A stretch of DNA of 41,855 nt. Origin: Candidatus Flavonifractor merdavium (GTDB lineage: Bacteria; Bacillota; Clostridia; Oscillospirales; Oscillospiraceae). The position numbers and the translations under genes are program-made. Every line of letters begins with the position of its first letter. Position 1 is the first letter of the stretch. Below, one piece after another: positions 17,004 through 25,435 of the stretch. The notes under the pieces are model-generated. The model was not told the origin of the DNA, did not search any database, and saw nothing but the letters and a program-made list of their open reading frames with translations. Location of the stretch: the NCBI GenBank assembly GCA_019119335.1, contig DWXF01000056.1, forward strand, positions 1 to 41,855, written 5' to 3'.

Positions 17004-19631
17004 TCACAGGCCGGAATCCAGACTGATCTCCTCCTCCGGCCGTTTTTCCAGCCGGTCCGCCAGATACAGATAGTAGCGGGCTCCCCCATCGCCGGTGTTG
17101 TGATGGACCAGGCTGAGGAAAATACGCTTGGCCTGGGCAAAGTCCCGGCTGTAAAGGGCGTACACGCCCTGGGAGAACTGACCGCCGGTGTTCTCCTTTA
17201 CCTTGCGGATTTCATAGGCGTCTCCGTCAAAAATTTCATAGGTACGGATGGCCTGACCGCTCTCCATGCATTTGCCTATGTAGCGGCTGCCGTAACCTTT
17301 CACGCCGTCGATCACCGACTCGGTACACAGGATGTTGGCTTCCAGCCGTCCGCACAGCTCCACCAGATGCTTGACCACGGAAAAGCTGGAGGAGATGGAG
17401 GTGGGCTCGATCTGATTCTCGTCTCCCACCACGCCCATCATCACGCTGCCTTCATCCAGAGCGATGCGCACCACCACAGGAGGGCGGCCGGAGAGCTCCC
17501 GCTCCCGGTTGATGTCCAGTACCTCCTGCTGGATGGCCACGGCCGTGCTTACCGCCGCGGCGCTGCCCTCCTCGAAAACCGAGTCGTAGCCGTTGTAGGC
17601 AAAGTTAAACACCGCGCCTCCCTTTTGAGTGACAATGGAGGCAGTGCGTTCAATGATCTCGTTCAGGTTGTCAAACAGCTCCCGGCCGCTCTTTTCATAC
17701 ACCTGGGGCGGGAACTGAAAGGTAAGCATCATAGTGGCCAGATCCCGGGCCACAAAGGTCTGCTTATCCACCTCCAGGATGCTGGTCTTGCCCAGCAGGG
17801 AGAGCACCCGCTCCGGGACAAACCTCCGATAGGACTGGGCCAGCTCGTTCTGCTGCCGGTCCACCGCCTGCAGCGCACCGGACAGGGCGTTCACATCCTC
17901 CGCCAGACTGGTCAGCTCGTCGCCGCCGCCCTGGACAACGCAGATATCCCGTTCTCCCGCCGCCAGCCGCTCCATCCCATGGAGGGAGCGCCGCAGACCA
18001 ATGGTGATCCAGCACAAAATCGCCAGGGCCAGAGCGGTAAGCAGTACGGCCAGGGCCGCCAACCCCCGCACCATCCACTGGCAGCCAGTCCAGCTGGCAG
18101 CCAGCAGCCCGGCGCCGTTTACATCCACCGCCAGCAGCTGCTCGCCCACCATCTGATAGAGAATGTAATGGGTCTCGCCCCCCTGGGTGCAGCTCCAGAA
18201 GGCGGAACCTGCCGTCCGGGCCTGTTCCGCCTGAGCCCAATCAAACCCGGCCCACAATTCCGCCCGGCTGCCCGCCATACCGCCGGCGTTGTCCGCCACC
18301 AGCGTCCAGACGCCGGCAGCGTCCCGCTCATACAGCGCCGCTGCGGCATCCCGGTAGAGACCACCCTGGGCCGCCGCCAGGCTGTCGCCCAACAGCTGGG
18401 GCAGGTCACCCGTCTCCTGTCCATCGCGGCTCTGGCTGGCCTGCACCGCCGCCGTACCCAGCAGGGCGGCGGCCTCCCGCTGCGCCATCCGCTGGCTGGC
18501 GGGACGGATCACCCCCCGCACCAGAATGGCGGTACCCAGCAGAGCCACCGCCCCGAACAGCACGCCCCAACGTACCAACAGCGGCAGCCGGAACTGACGC
18601 TGCTCACACACCGCAAACCACAGCAGTACGGTCAGCACCAGCACACCCAGGGCTATGCCGCCCAAAATCAGCACACACTGAGCCGACGGACGGCACAGCA
18701 TTCCGCTCAGGTCGGACACGGTGCTCCCCCGGTCCAGCAGCAGGGTGTTCCCCTCCATCAGCAAAAGTACGTCCCCGTCCCGGGTTACCCACAGATCGGT
18801 GCAGTCATCCAGGTCATAGTCCTCTTTTACCAGGTCCAGGAAGTTATAGGGCTTCCAATCGGCAAAGTCCGCATAAAACACCTTAAGACTGGCACCATCC
18901 ACGTAATAAACGCCTGTGCCAGCCTGGGTAATCTGTATGATATTTTCCCCATTGGTCAGGGTGACGGCCTCACGGTCGGTGCGCAGCAGGCTGTCCCCGG
19001 TGGCCAGCACCAAGGAGCCGTCAGAAAGGGCGGTGGCGGCCTGGAGACCCGGCTGGGTCATCTGCTGCAGCTGCTCCAGCCCGCTGTCTGCGCTGGTCCT
19101 CTGATAGAAGGAGGCGGTATCCCCCTCCAGCACAGCAAAGGTCACCACATTGTCCACCTGGGAAAAGGCGGACAGACGGACGCTGGCCATCTGTTCCTGC
19201 AGGTTTGTTCCGGTGCAGGCCCGGTCCAGCAGCAGCTCCGCCGACCGCCCCCGCTCCGTGAGCCGGTAGAGCTGGAGATGGGCGGTCTCCTCCTCCGTGT
19301 TGTACAGACCCAGGTAGACCGCGCCGCCGGCGGCCGGATAGAGCACGGAGGGCGTGCTCTGGGCAGGCAGCCCCTCGGCAGTCAGCTCCCACCGCGCCGT
19401 CCGCCGGCCGCTCTGGTCGCCCAGCACCAGCGCATACCCTTCCCCGGTGCGGCAAAGGGCGTAAATGCCCCCCTCCGCGTCGGAGGCAGTCATCAAATAG
19501 TCCACCTGGGCTTTCCCAGTTCGGAGCGTGGACAGGCACTCCCCACCCACTTCCCAAAACAGCAGGGCGGCCCCGCCTCCCAGCAGGACCAGAAGCACCA
19601 CAAAGACGCCCAGTTTTTTCAGTCCTATCAT
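17004..19631 (-). CDS. Membrane sensor with degenerate class III cyclase domain
   Basis: An 875-residue protein. A membrane segment at 8-27 is followed by an outside domain to about 325 with recurring strands that suggest a beta-propeller. Two close membrane segments (about 328-350 and 356-378) and a second outside domain lead to a fourth segment (about 525-550), a HAMP-like linker and a class III adenylate/guanylate cyclase fold from about 600. The cyclase fold is recognisable in RRFVPERVLSLLG, in the VVVRIALDEGSVMMGVVGD strand and in FSVVKHLVELCGRLE. The two metal-binding Asp positions are gone: the first strand reads MMLTFQFPP, and the IGD position reads AYN. It is probably a pseudocyclase used for sensing or dimerisation. 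Confidence 0.82.
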   Translation of the reverse strand: MIGLKKLGVFVVLLVLLGGGAALLFWEVGGECLSTLRTGKAQVDYLMTASDAEGGIYALCRTGEGYALVLGDQSGRRTARWELTAEGLPAQSTPSVLYPAAGGAVYLGLYNTEEETAHLQLYRLTERGRSAELLLDRACTGTNLQEQMASVRLSAFSQVDNVVTFAVLEGDTASFYQRTSADSGLEQLQQMTQPGLQAATALSDGSLVLATGDSLLRTDREAVTLTNGENIIQITQAGTGVYYVDGASLKVFYADFADWKPYNFLDLVKEDYDLDDCTDLWVTRDGDVLLLMEGNTLLLDRGSTVSDLSGMLCRPSAQCVLILGGIALGVLVLTVLLWFAVCEQRQFRLPLLVRWGVLFGAVALLGTAILVRGVIRPASQRMAQREAAALLGTAAVQASQSRDGQETGDLPQLLGDSLAAAQGGLYRDAAAALYERDAAGVWTLVADNAGGMAGSRAELWAGFDWAQAEQARTAGSAFWSCTQGGETHYILYQMVGEQLLAVDVNGAGLLAASWTGCQWMVRGLAALAVLLTALALAILCWITIGLRRSLHGMERLAAGERDICVVQGGGDELTSLAEDVNALSGALQAVDRQQNELAQSYRRFVPERVLSLLGKTSILEVDKQTFVARDLATMMLTFQFPPQVYEKSGRELFDNLNEIIERTASIVTQKGGAVFNFAYNGYDSVFEEGSAAAVSTAVAIQQEVLDINRERELSGRPPVVVRIALDEGSVMMGVVGDENQIEPTSISSSFSVVKHLVELCGRLEANILCTESVIDGVKGYGSRYIGKCMESGQAIRTYEIFDGDAYEIRKVKENTGGQFSQGVYALYSRDFAQAKRIFLSLVHHNTGDGGARYYLYLADRLEKRPEEEISLDSGL

Positions 19632-19637
19632 GTTTCC

Positions 19638-20369
19638 TTACCTCCGCTTCCGGCGGGCGGCATACCACCTGATGCGCCCCCACACCAGGGTGCACCAGCG
19701 CCAGAAGAAATTCTTGCGATACAGTTTCTCATAAGCTGTCTGGATTTCCTGACCCCGCTCCCGCCACAGGGCATAGAGCTGCACCACATTGAGACAGGTT
19801 CCCCGGTCCAGTTCATCCAGAAACTCCAGCTCCGCCCGGGGGGAGGAGAAGCGGGACAGCAGGATCTTCTTCACCTGGTCGCAGGTCAGGTAGACCAGCT
19901 CTCTGGGATTCATGCCCTCCAGGGGGAGCACATGGTACCGCAGGCGCAGTTCCCGGTTTTTCTCGTCCACCAGCAGATTTTCCGACAAAAAGACCGCGCA
20001 GCTCACCTCCGGGGGCAGATCCGCCATGTTCAGAGCCTGGTGAAACAGCTTCTCGGCGTATTCCAGCCTGGTCTGCCAGTCATGCTTGTCGCCCCGGTAA
20101 AACACCTGGTCGATGGGTGTTCCGGTACAGTCCTGGAACACCGTTACCAGACTCTCCCCCTCCAGAAAGATCCCCAGAAAGGCGGGACAGGCGGCCATCT
20201 GATCAAAACAGTGCAGGTACTCCCGCAGGAGAGGTCCTTCATACAGATTCAGCAGGCAGCCGCTTTTTTCCCGGTCCAGAATGTCCACCGCTTCGGCAAA
20301 GGCGTAATTTTCCCGTACATCCGACACCCGAACCACTTTATAGCGCTCCCGCACCAGCATGGCCTCCAC
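19638..20369 (-). CDS. Protein with pseudokinase-like sequence, unknown role
   Basis: A 243-residue protein I cannot place firmly. The order of motifs recalls a small Ser/Thr kinase fold that has lost its chemistry: an N-terminal strand RYKVVRV, YEGPLLREYLHCF, then SENLLVDEKNRELRL in the place of the catalytic loop NxLLD of kinases. The nucleotide-binding Lys, HRD and DFG are absent. The C-terminus is very basic (RWYAARRKRR) after an aromatic, possibly membrane-apposed stretch FFWRWCTLVWGRIRW. GTG start with GGAGGGG 5 bases before it; an ATG at 20360 is the alternative. It ends 6 bases before the cyclase-like sensor gene and is probably its partner. Confidence 0.65.
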   Translation of the reverse strand: MEAMLVRERYKVVRVSDVRENYAFAEAVDILDREKSGCLLNLYEGPLLREYLHCFDQMAACPAFLGIFLEGESLVTVFQDCTGTPIDQVFYRGDKHDWQTRLEYAEKLFHQALNMADLPPEVSCAVFLSENLLVDEKNRELRLRYHVLPLEGMNPRELVYLTCDQVKKILLSRFSSPRAELEFLDELDRGTCLNVVQLYALWRERGQEIQTAYEKLYRKNFFWRWCTLVWGRIRWYAARRKRR

Positions 20370-20406
20370 ACAGTCCCCTCCTCTCCCTCAAATTCAGCCT
20401 CACGCC

Positions 20407-22185
20407 TTATTCCACAATGACAAAGGCGCTGGCGCTCATCGTCTCGTCCGCTCCGGCCACAACCACAATCTCGTAGGTGCCGGGCAGCTCGGGGGCCTGA
20501 TAGAGCCCGTTGCGGTCGATGGCCCCGCCGTTCTCCTCCCGGACGCTCCAGACCACGCTCTTGTCCTCGGAGCCCACCACGTCCGCCTGGAACTGCAGCT
20601 TGCCCCGGCGGCTCAGCCGGGAGAACTCCGGGGTCACCGTCAGGCTCACCCGCCGCTGGGACAGGATGCGGCTGGTGTCCCGCTCCGGCTTCTGGGCAAA
20701 GTAGTGGACCCGCACCAGATTGCCGTCTATTGTGTCGTGGATCCACAGGCCGATGCGCATGGTGCCCCGCTCCGGATACACCACCGCCGCCGCCTCCGCC
20801 CAGGGGGGCGCGATCTTCAGCGTCTTGGATTTGAACACCTCGCTGTTGCCGCACAGCAGAGCGGTCTCACCGGTGGTTCCGTCGGCAAATTCCAGACTCA
20901 GGCGCACATCCACCGCGCCGCTTCCCAGGCCGTGGGCGATCTCCTCGGAGAATACCCGGCTGTTCACCCGGATTCCGCCGGGCAGGGTCAGCTCCACCGT
21001 ACCGTGGGCCACCGCGTAATCGTACTGCTCCGGAGAGGGAATGCCGAAATTCAGGTGCAGCCCTCCGGTGGAAGGCTGGTACACCGCCTTCACGTCCGGC
21101 TTCTGCCAGTACTCCAGACTGCGCACCGAGGTGGTCACGGTCAGCTCTCCGGCGCCGCCGCCCTTGCTCTCGCCCTCGCCGGCCACCTGCTGTTGGAAGG
21201 GCAGATTGGTCACCGCGCCCACAAACACCCCGCCGGCGGAGTGGATCAGCTCCAGCTTGGCCAGATACAGCGGCACATCCCGGCCCCGCAGATGGCGAGA
21301 GAGATCGTCCATCTGGCGGCGGCGGAGCCGGGCGGACTCCCCGTCCCGGCACAGCCGGACGGCGGTTTCCACTGTCAGATAGTTCTTATAGTGGTGGCTG
21401 CCCAGCTCCACGTTGAGCTCGCAGCCGTTGGGAAACAGCTGGCTGTCCACATCGCTGAGGGCCTTGGCCCGCATGGGAAATTCCACGGTGTATACGCACC
21501 GCTGCTCCTCCCGGCTCTCCCGGTACTCCAGACGGACCCGGCCGTTTTCGCTCTCCACAAAGCTGTTCTCGCCCTCCAGAGAAAACTGCACCGGCGGCGT
21601 CTTTTCATGCTTCACCACCAGCATCTGGGCCTGGAATTCTTCCCCGGCACACAGCACGGAGGGCAGAGAGAGCACCAAAATCAGATCCTCGCTCTGGTAG
21701 AGCACCGATACGTTTTCCCGTCCGGCGGCCTCCAGCAGGCTCTGGTAGGCGGGAGGCTCCGGGGTCAGGAACAGGCGGTAGCCCTCCCGGGTCAGGTCAA
21801 ACTGCCGCTGGGCCCCCACCTCGGCTCCGGTGGCGTTCACCGGCTCCACATCTTCCTCAGCATAGGTCAGGCAGAGATAGGCGTCCTTGCTGCCCGACAG
21901 GGTCTCCTGCCCCTCCAGCATCTGCAGCTTGCGGAACAGGGTCTCAGGCACCACGATTTCCCGGCCCTGGTAATCCAGCGCCATGCCGCTCTCGATCATC
22001 AGGGTGGATTCGTCGCTGGCGGTTACCCCAAGGCCGCATACCACGCCGGCGCCATGGACCAGCCGGTTGAGCAGCGCCCGCTTGGTGCAGTGGTACCGCT
22101 GTTCCACCTCAAAGTCCCGGACGGTGAGCAGCTTGCCGTAAAAATACCGGTTGCGCTCAAAGGGGAAATAATTGGCGTTATTCAT
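20407..22185 (-). CDS. eCIS-cluster structural protein with Ig-like C-terminus
   Basis: A 592-residue protein. Its N-terminus (PFERNRYFYGKLLTVRDF, then LLNRLVHGAGVVCGL) matches a protein type I know from many eCIS and phage-tail-like clusters downstream of the J-like baseplate genes. The middle consists of several beta-rich stretches without a clear family. The last 80 residues form a bacterial Ig-like (Big) domain with VVWSVREENGGAIDRNGLYQAPE. Ig-like ends usually decorate surfaces, so it may contact the cell envelope or a target. It overlaps the gpI-like gene by 8 bases and has GGAGG 8 bases before its ATG. Confidence 0.75.
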   Translation of the reverse strand: MNNANYFPFERNRYFYGKLLTVRDFEVEQRYHCTKRALLNRLVHGAGVVCGLGVTASDESTLMIESGMALDYQGREIVVPETLFRKLQMLEGQETLSGSKDAYLCLTYAEEDVEPVNATGAEVGAQRQFDLTREGYRLFLTPEPPAYQSLLEAAGRENVSVLYQSEDLILVLSLPSVLCAGEEFQAQMLVVKHEKTPPVQFSLEGENSFVESENGRVRLEYRESREEQRCVYTVEFPMRAKALSDVDSQLFPNGCELNVELGSHHYKNYLTVETAVRLCRDGESARLRRRQMDDLSRHLRGRDVPLYLAKLELIHSAGGVFVGAVTNLPFQQQVAGEGESKGGGAGELTVTTSVRSLEYWQKPDVKAVYQPSTGGLHLNFGIPSPEQYDYAVAHGTVELTLPGGIRVNSRVFSEEIAHGLGSGAVDVRLSLEFADGTTGETALLCGNSEVFKSKTLKIAPPWAEAAAVVYPERGTMRIGLWIHDTIDGNLVRVHYFAQKPERDTSRILSQRRVSLTVTPEFSRLSRRGKLQFQADVVGSEDKSVVWSVREENGGAIDRNGLYQAPELPGTYEIVVVAGADETMSASAFVIVE

Positions 22186-23284
22186 GGTTGGCTCCTCCGA
22201 TCGTGGTATCGTAATGAATGGTCACCTGCTCGTCAATAGCCGCAGGCACATAGCCGCCTACCCGGGAGTTGATCCCCAGATAGGTATGCCAGTCCAGCTG
22301 GACGCAGGGCTTGATCTGGATCATCTGCATGCTCATCCCCGCCGGGATGACCTCCTCCATGTCCTGCTGGAACTGCTCCCGCTCCCGCTGGCTGGAAAAG
22401 GTGTCCTCGGGCAGCAGCACGAAAAAGCGGTAGGGGTCCTCCCCGTACAGCCGCCGGTAGAGCTCCGGGTTCCGGCAGTCCGGCCGGTTGGGTGACACCT
22501 GAAAATGCTCGATGAGAATGGGATCCCGGCCGGTGAGCCGGCGGACGCTTCGCCGCACCCCCTCTACCGTATACCGGTCCTCATAGTCGGACAGGGCGGT
22601 GCGGATGCGCTCCTGCAGCCGCTCGTCGCTGCCCCCCTGGTCCACACACACCCAGGAGGCCAGGGTACGCAGCATGTCTCCCCCGGTGTGCTCGTAGTCC
22701 ATCTGCCCGGGCAGGGCGTCGATGGCCCGCTCCATATCGGCATACATGCTGTTGAACACAGAGAGGAACCGCCGGGTGAAGTCCTCCCCCTGATATATGG
22801 CGGGCAGGTAGTCCACCATATGGTCCCCCCGCATCTGCAGCCGGAGAGCGCGGATCACCGGAGACTGGGTCCCCGTGGCCGCCAGCTCCAGCATCAGCCA
22901 CAGGTACCGCCCCGTCTTACGGAGCAGGCAGTCCCCCTGCTGGGCCACCGGCGGGCCGAATACAGCCCGAAGCGCCGAAGTGGGGTCCCCCTCCAGCGAC
23001 CGGAGCCCCTGGTCCAGATCGGCCCAGTCCCCCCATTGTCTGGCGTCGGAGGCGTAGGCGTACACCCGCAAGGCGGTGTCCGGCGGAAGGTCAGCCTCCA
23101 CCACCACCCGCTCCCAGGAGAAGCCGTTCTCCCCGCTGTCCACCGCCGCCGTACAGTATAGGCCGGCGGAAAAGCGGGCCGCGTCCAGCCGCAGGCCGTC
23201 TCCCCAGGGTTCTATCTGGTGGAAACACCCGCCCAGCCACTGCTCCGCACAGCAAAAAACCATCTGCGCCTGGATCGGCTCCAT
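22178..23284 (-). CDS. Tail protein gpI-like (TIGR02242 type), baseplate periphery
   Basis: A 368-residue protein. The central part (LPAIYQGEDFTRRFLSVF, then LRTLASWVCVDQ and the GVRRSVRRLTGRDP stretch) fits the phage tail protein family related to P2 gpI, which links the wedge to the baseplate edge. The N-terminal 150 residues are a beta-sandwich-like domain preceding that core. It follows the second J-like protein by 37 bases and is coupled to the next gene by an 8-base overlap. The J, J, gpI order is the usual baseplate order. Confidence 0.85.
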   Translation of the reverse strand: MEPIQAQMVFCCAEQWLGGCFHQIEPWGDGLRLDAARFSAGLYCTAAVDSGENGFSWERVVVEADLPPDTALRVYAYASDARQWGDWADLDQGLRSLEGDPTSALRAVFGPPVAQQGDCLLRKTGRYLWLMLELAATGTQSPVIRALRLQMRGDHMVDYLPAIYQGEDFTRRFLSVFNSMYADMERAIDALPGQMDYEHTGGDMLRTLASWVCVDQGGSDERLQERIRTALSDYEDRYTVEGVRRSVRRLTGRDPILIEHFQVSPNRPDCRNPELYRRLYGEDPYRFFVLLPEDTFSSQREREQFQQDMEEVIPAGMSMQMIQIKPCVQLDWHTYLGINSRVGGYVPAAIDEQVTIHYDTTIGGANHE

Positions 23285-23321
23285 CTTGCCTTCACACTCC
23301 TTCTTTAAACAGGGTCCAGTC

Positions 23322-25397
23322 TCAGCGGAGCGTCCGCTCCACCGGCAGGCACTCCACCCGCAGCTCCTTCAGGCGGGGAATGGCCCGCCGGGGCAGCCGG
23401 ATATCCCCGTCGGAATTTTGATAGCAGCCCGGATTGGGGGAGCGCAGGTCCACCTCCCGGACCTGAAGCACGCCGGGGGCGCTCTGCGCCAGAGCGGCCA
23501 CATCCGCCGCCCGGAGACTACCGCCAATTCCCGCCTGCTCCAGGTAGGCCCGTACCCGCCGGGCCAGAATATCCTCCACACCGTCCTCACCGCCCCGCAG
23601 GGTGAGGCGCACAGAAAGGTCCACATAGACCGGCGGCACCACCTTTACCTGGGTGCCGATGGGGCGCACCCCGTCCAGCTGCCCCTGGACCGCGTCCAGG
23701 AACCGCCGGTCGGGCTGGGGCCGCTCCCCAGTGCCGTCCGGTACCACCACCACCGTCACGGTGGGCATCCGGCTCACGCCGGCGGGCTCGTCCGGATCAT
23801 AGGCGGGCAAGGCCTTGGCCGCTGCCACCCGCAGGCCCGGGGTCTCCCTGGCCAGCCGCTCATAGTCGGCGGCGGACACACACTTGCGGGTGGTATCCAG
23901 CATCTGGAGCAGCCTGGCCTGGGCCTGGGCAGGGGTCTCCCGGTCCGCCCCGCCGACGGCGGCATGGTTGGGCACCCGCAGTCCGCTGTCGGAAAAGGCC
24001 AGATTGTCTCGTCCGGCGGGGATATTGCCCCCTGCTCCGTAGCTCAGCGTCAGGTCGGCCACCAGCACCGCGCCCTCCCCCCGGCACAGCAGCGCACCGT
24101 GCTCGCCGTCGCCGAAGGTAATGGTCTCCCGCTGGGGATCGTAAGTAAACACCCTGTCTCTGGGACCGCAGGCGTAAAAATCCTCCACCCACCGCCATAT
24201 GGTGGGCCGGACCTGTCCATCCCGGTCCAGAGTGTTGCACAGCAGCGCAAACGACTGGGTCAGGGCCGTCCGCCCGTCCAGATTCAGAAAAATCGTCTCG
24301 CTGGGCAGGCCCTTGGCGTCAAACAGCAGCTGCTCACTGTAAGCGGCGTTCAGGCTGATCACCAGCACGTTGTCCGCACCGTCCTGCACCGCCTCGGTGG
24401 TGTCCAGCTGGAGCAGCCGACCCTGTGTGGTGGCGGCCGCCACCCATTTTCCGGTCTGGGTCCAGCAGTCCGCCGTGCGGATAAATACCGCCAGCTCGCT
24501 CTCCATCGCCTGGGCGTCCTGCAGGCAGACCGACCAGTCTTCCCGGCCTTCCGCCCGGAACCGGTGGCTTCTGGCCCAGGTCTCCTGCTGAAGGGCGGGC
24601 CACCGCCGGGCCGACAGACCGGACAGCCGCACACTCTCCTCACAGCCGGGATCGGTCAGAGTGAGGACCAGCCAGTGGAGGCCCTCCGCTCCAACAGGCC
24701 ACACGCCCTCCGGCTGAAGGGTCACATAGCCGCTGACGCTGAGGGCGTGGGTCTCGTCCCGCACCAATCTGGTGCCCGCCGCCCCCTCACACTGCCAGGA
24801 GATCACCCGAGGGGTCTGCTCCGGGTCGGCAAAGGGGTTGCGGGGCACGCCTGCCGGAGCGGCCACGTCAAACCACAGCCGCAGAGCCCCCTCCCCGATC
24901 TGGGAAAAGCCGATGCGCAGCGTCGCCGGAGTTTCCCCTTCCCCGGCAAAGGGCTGGAAGGTAATGCGCCGGTCACCCAGCACCTCCCCCACGTCCACCA
25001 GCCTGCTCCCCTGGGCGACCTGCACCCGGGCGATCACCGGCCGCCGCTCCGGCAGGGCCTCGGCCAGCTCAAAGGGGATTCCTTCCCGGGTGGTCAGGGC
25101 GCTCCCCGCCAGACGGGCGGGGCAGTCCTCCCCCAGCTCCAGCGCGCACCGGGCCGGGGCCGCCGGACGGCGGCTGATCCCCACCAGCTTGAGCAGCTTG
25201 CACCGCAGCTCGTCGGTAAACTGGTTCATGTGGTACTGCTGCATTTCCTTGTACCACGCCATCAGCTCCAGGATGGTAATGCCCGGATCGTGGGCATTGT
25301 GGTCCGTCCAGGCCGGACACAGCCAGGGAAGCCGGCCCTCCGCCGTCCTCACGATCTGTTCATAGGTCTGGTCGTCCAGATTGCGGGCGTTCAGCAC
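23322..25397 (-). CDS. J-like baseplate wedge protein, second copy
   Basis: A 691-residue protein of the putative baseplate assembly family (TIGR02243), distantly related to P2 gpJ and Afp11/12. It opens with NLDDQTYEQIVRTAEGRLPWLCPAW and ITILELMAWYKEMQ, the typical start of this family. The J-like core lies in the second half, with YDPQRETITFGDGEHGALL and LSYGAGGNIPAG, followed by IGTQVKVVPPVYVDLSV. GTG start, GGAGG 9 bases before it. It is one of two dissimilar J-like proteins that together form the wedge ring. Confidence 0.88.
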   Translation of the reverse strand: MLNARNLDDQTYEQIVRTAEGRLPWLCPAWTDHNAHDPGITILELMAWYKEMQQYHMNQFTDELRCKLLKLVGISRRPAAPARCALELGEDCPARLAGSALTTREGIPFELAEALPERRPVIARVQVAQGSRLVDVGEVLGDRRITFQPFAGEGETPATLRIGFSQIGEGALRLWFDVAAPAGVPRNPFADPEQTPRVISWQCEGAAGTRLVRDETHALSVSGYVTLQPEGVWPVGAEGLHWLVLTLTDPGCEESVRLSGLSARRWPALQQETWARSHRFRAEGREDWSVCLQDAQAMESELAVFIRTADCWTQTGKWVAAATTQGRLLQLDTTEAVQDGADNVLVISLNAAYSEQLLFDAKGLPSETIFLNLDGRTALTQSFALLCNTLDRDGQVRPTIWRWVEDFYACGPRDRVFTYDPQRETITFGDGEHGALLCRGEGAVLVADLTLSYGAGGNIPAGRDNLAFSDSGLRVPNHAAVGGADRETPAQAQARLLQMLDTTRKCVSAADYERLARETPGLRVAAAKALPAYDPDEPAGVSRMPTVTVVVVPDGTGERPQPDRRFLDAVQGQLDGVRPIGTQVKVVPPVYVDLSVRLTLRGGEDGVEDILARRVRAYLEQAGIGGSLRAADVAALAQSAPGVLQVREVDLRSPNPGCYQNSDGDIRLPRRAIPRLKELRVECLPVERTLR

Positions 25398-25435
25398 AGG
25401 TTTTGGCCTCCTTTTCCGTTTCTCTCATCAGGCAC

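Noticed and set aside
16947-20420. Open frame of 1157 codons on the + strand
   Set aside because: Antisense shadow of the cyclase-like and pseudokinase-like genes; His/Gln/Pro-rich without a recognisable fold or ribosome site.
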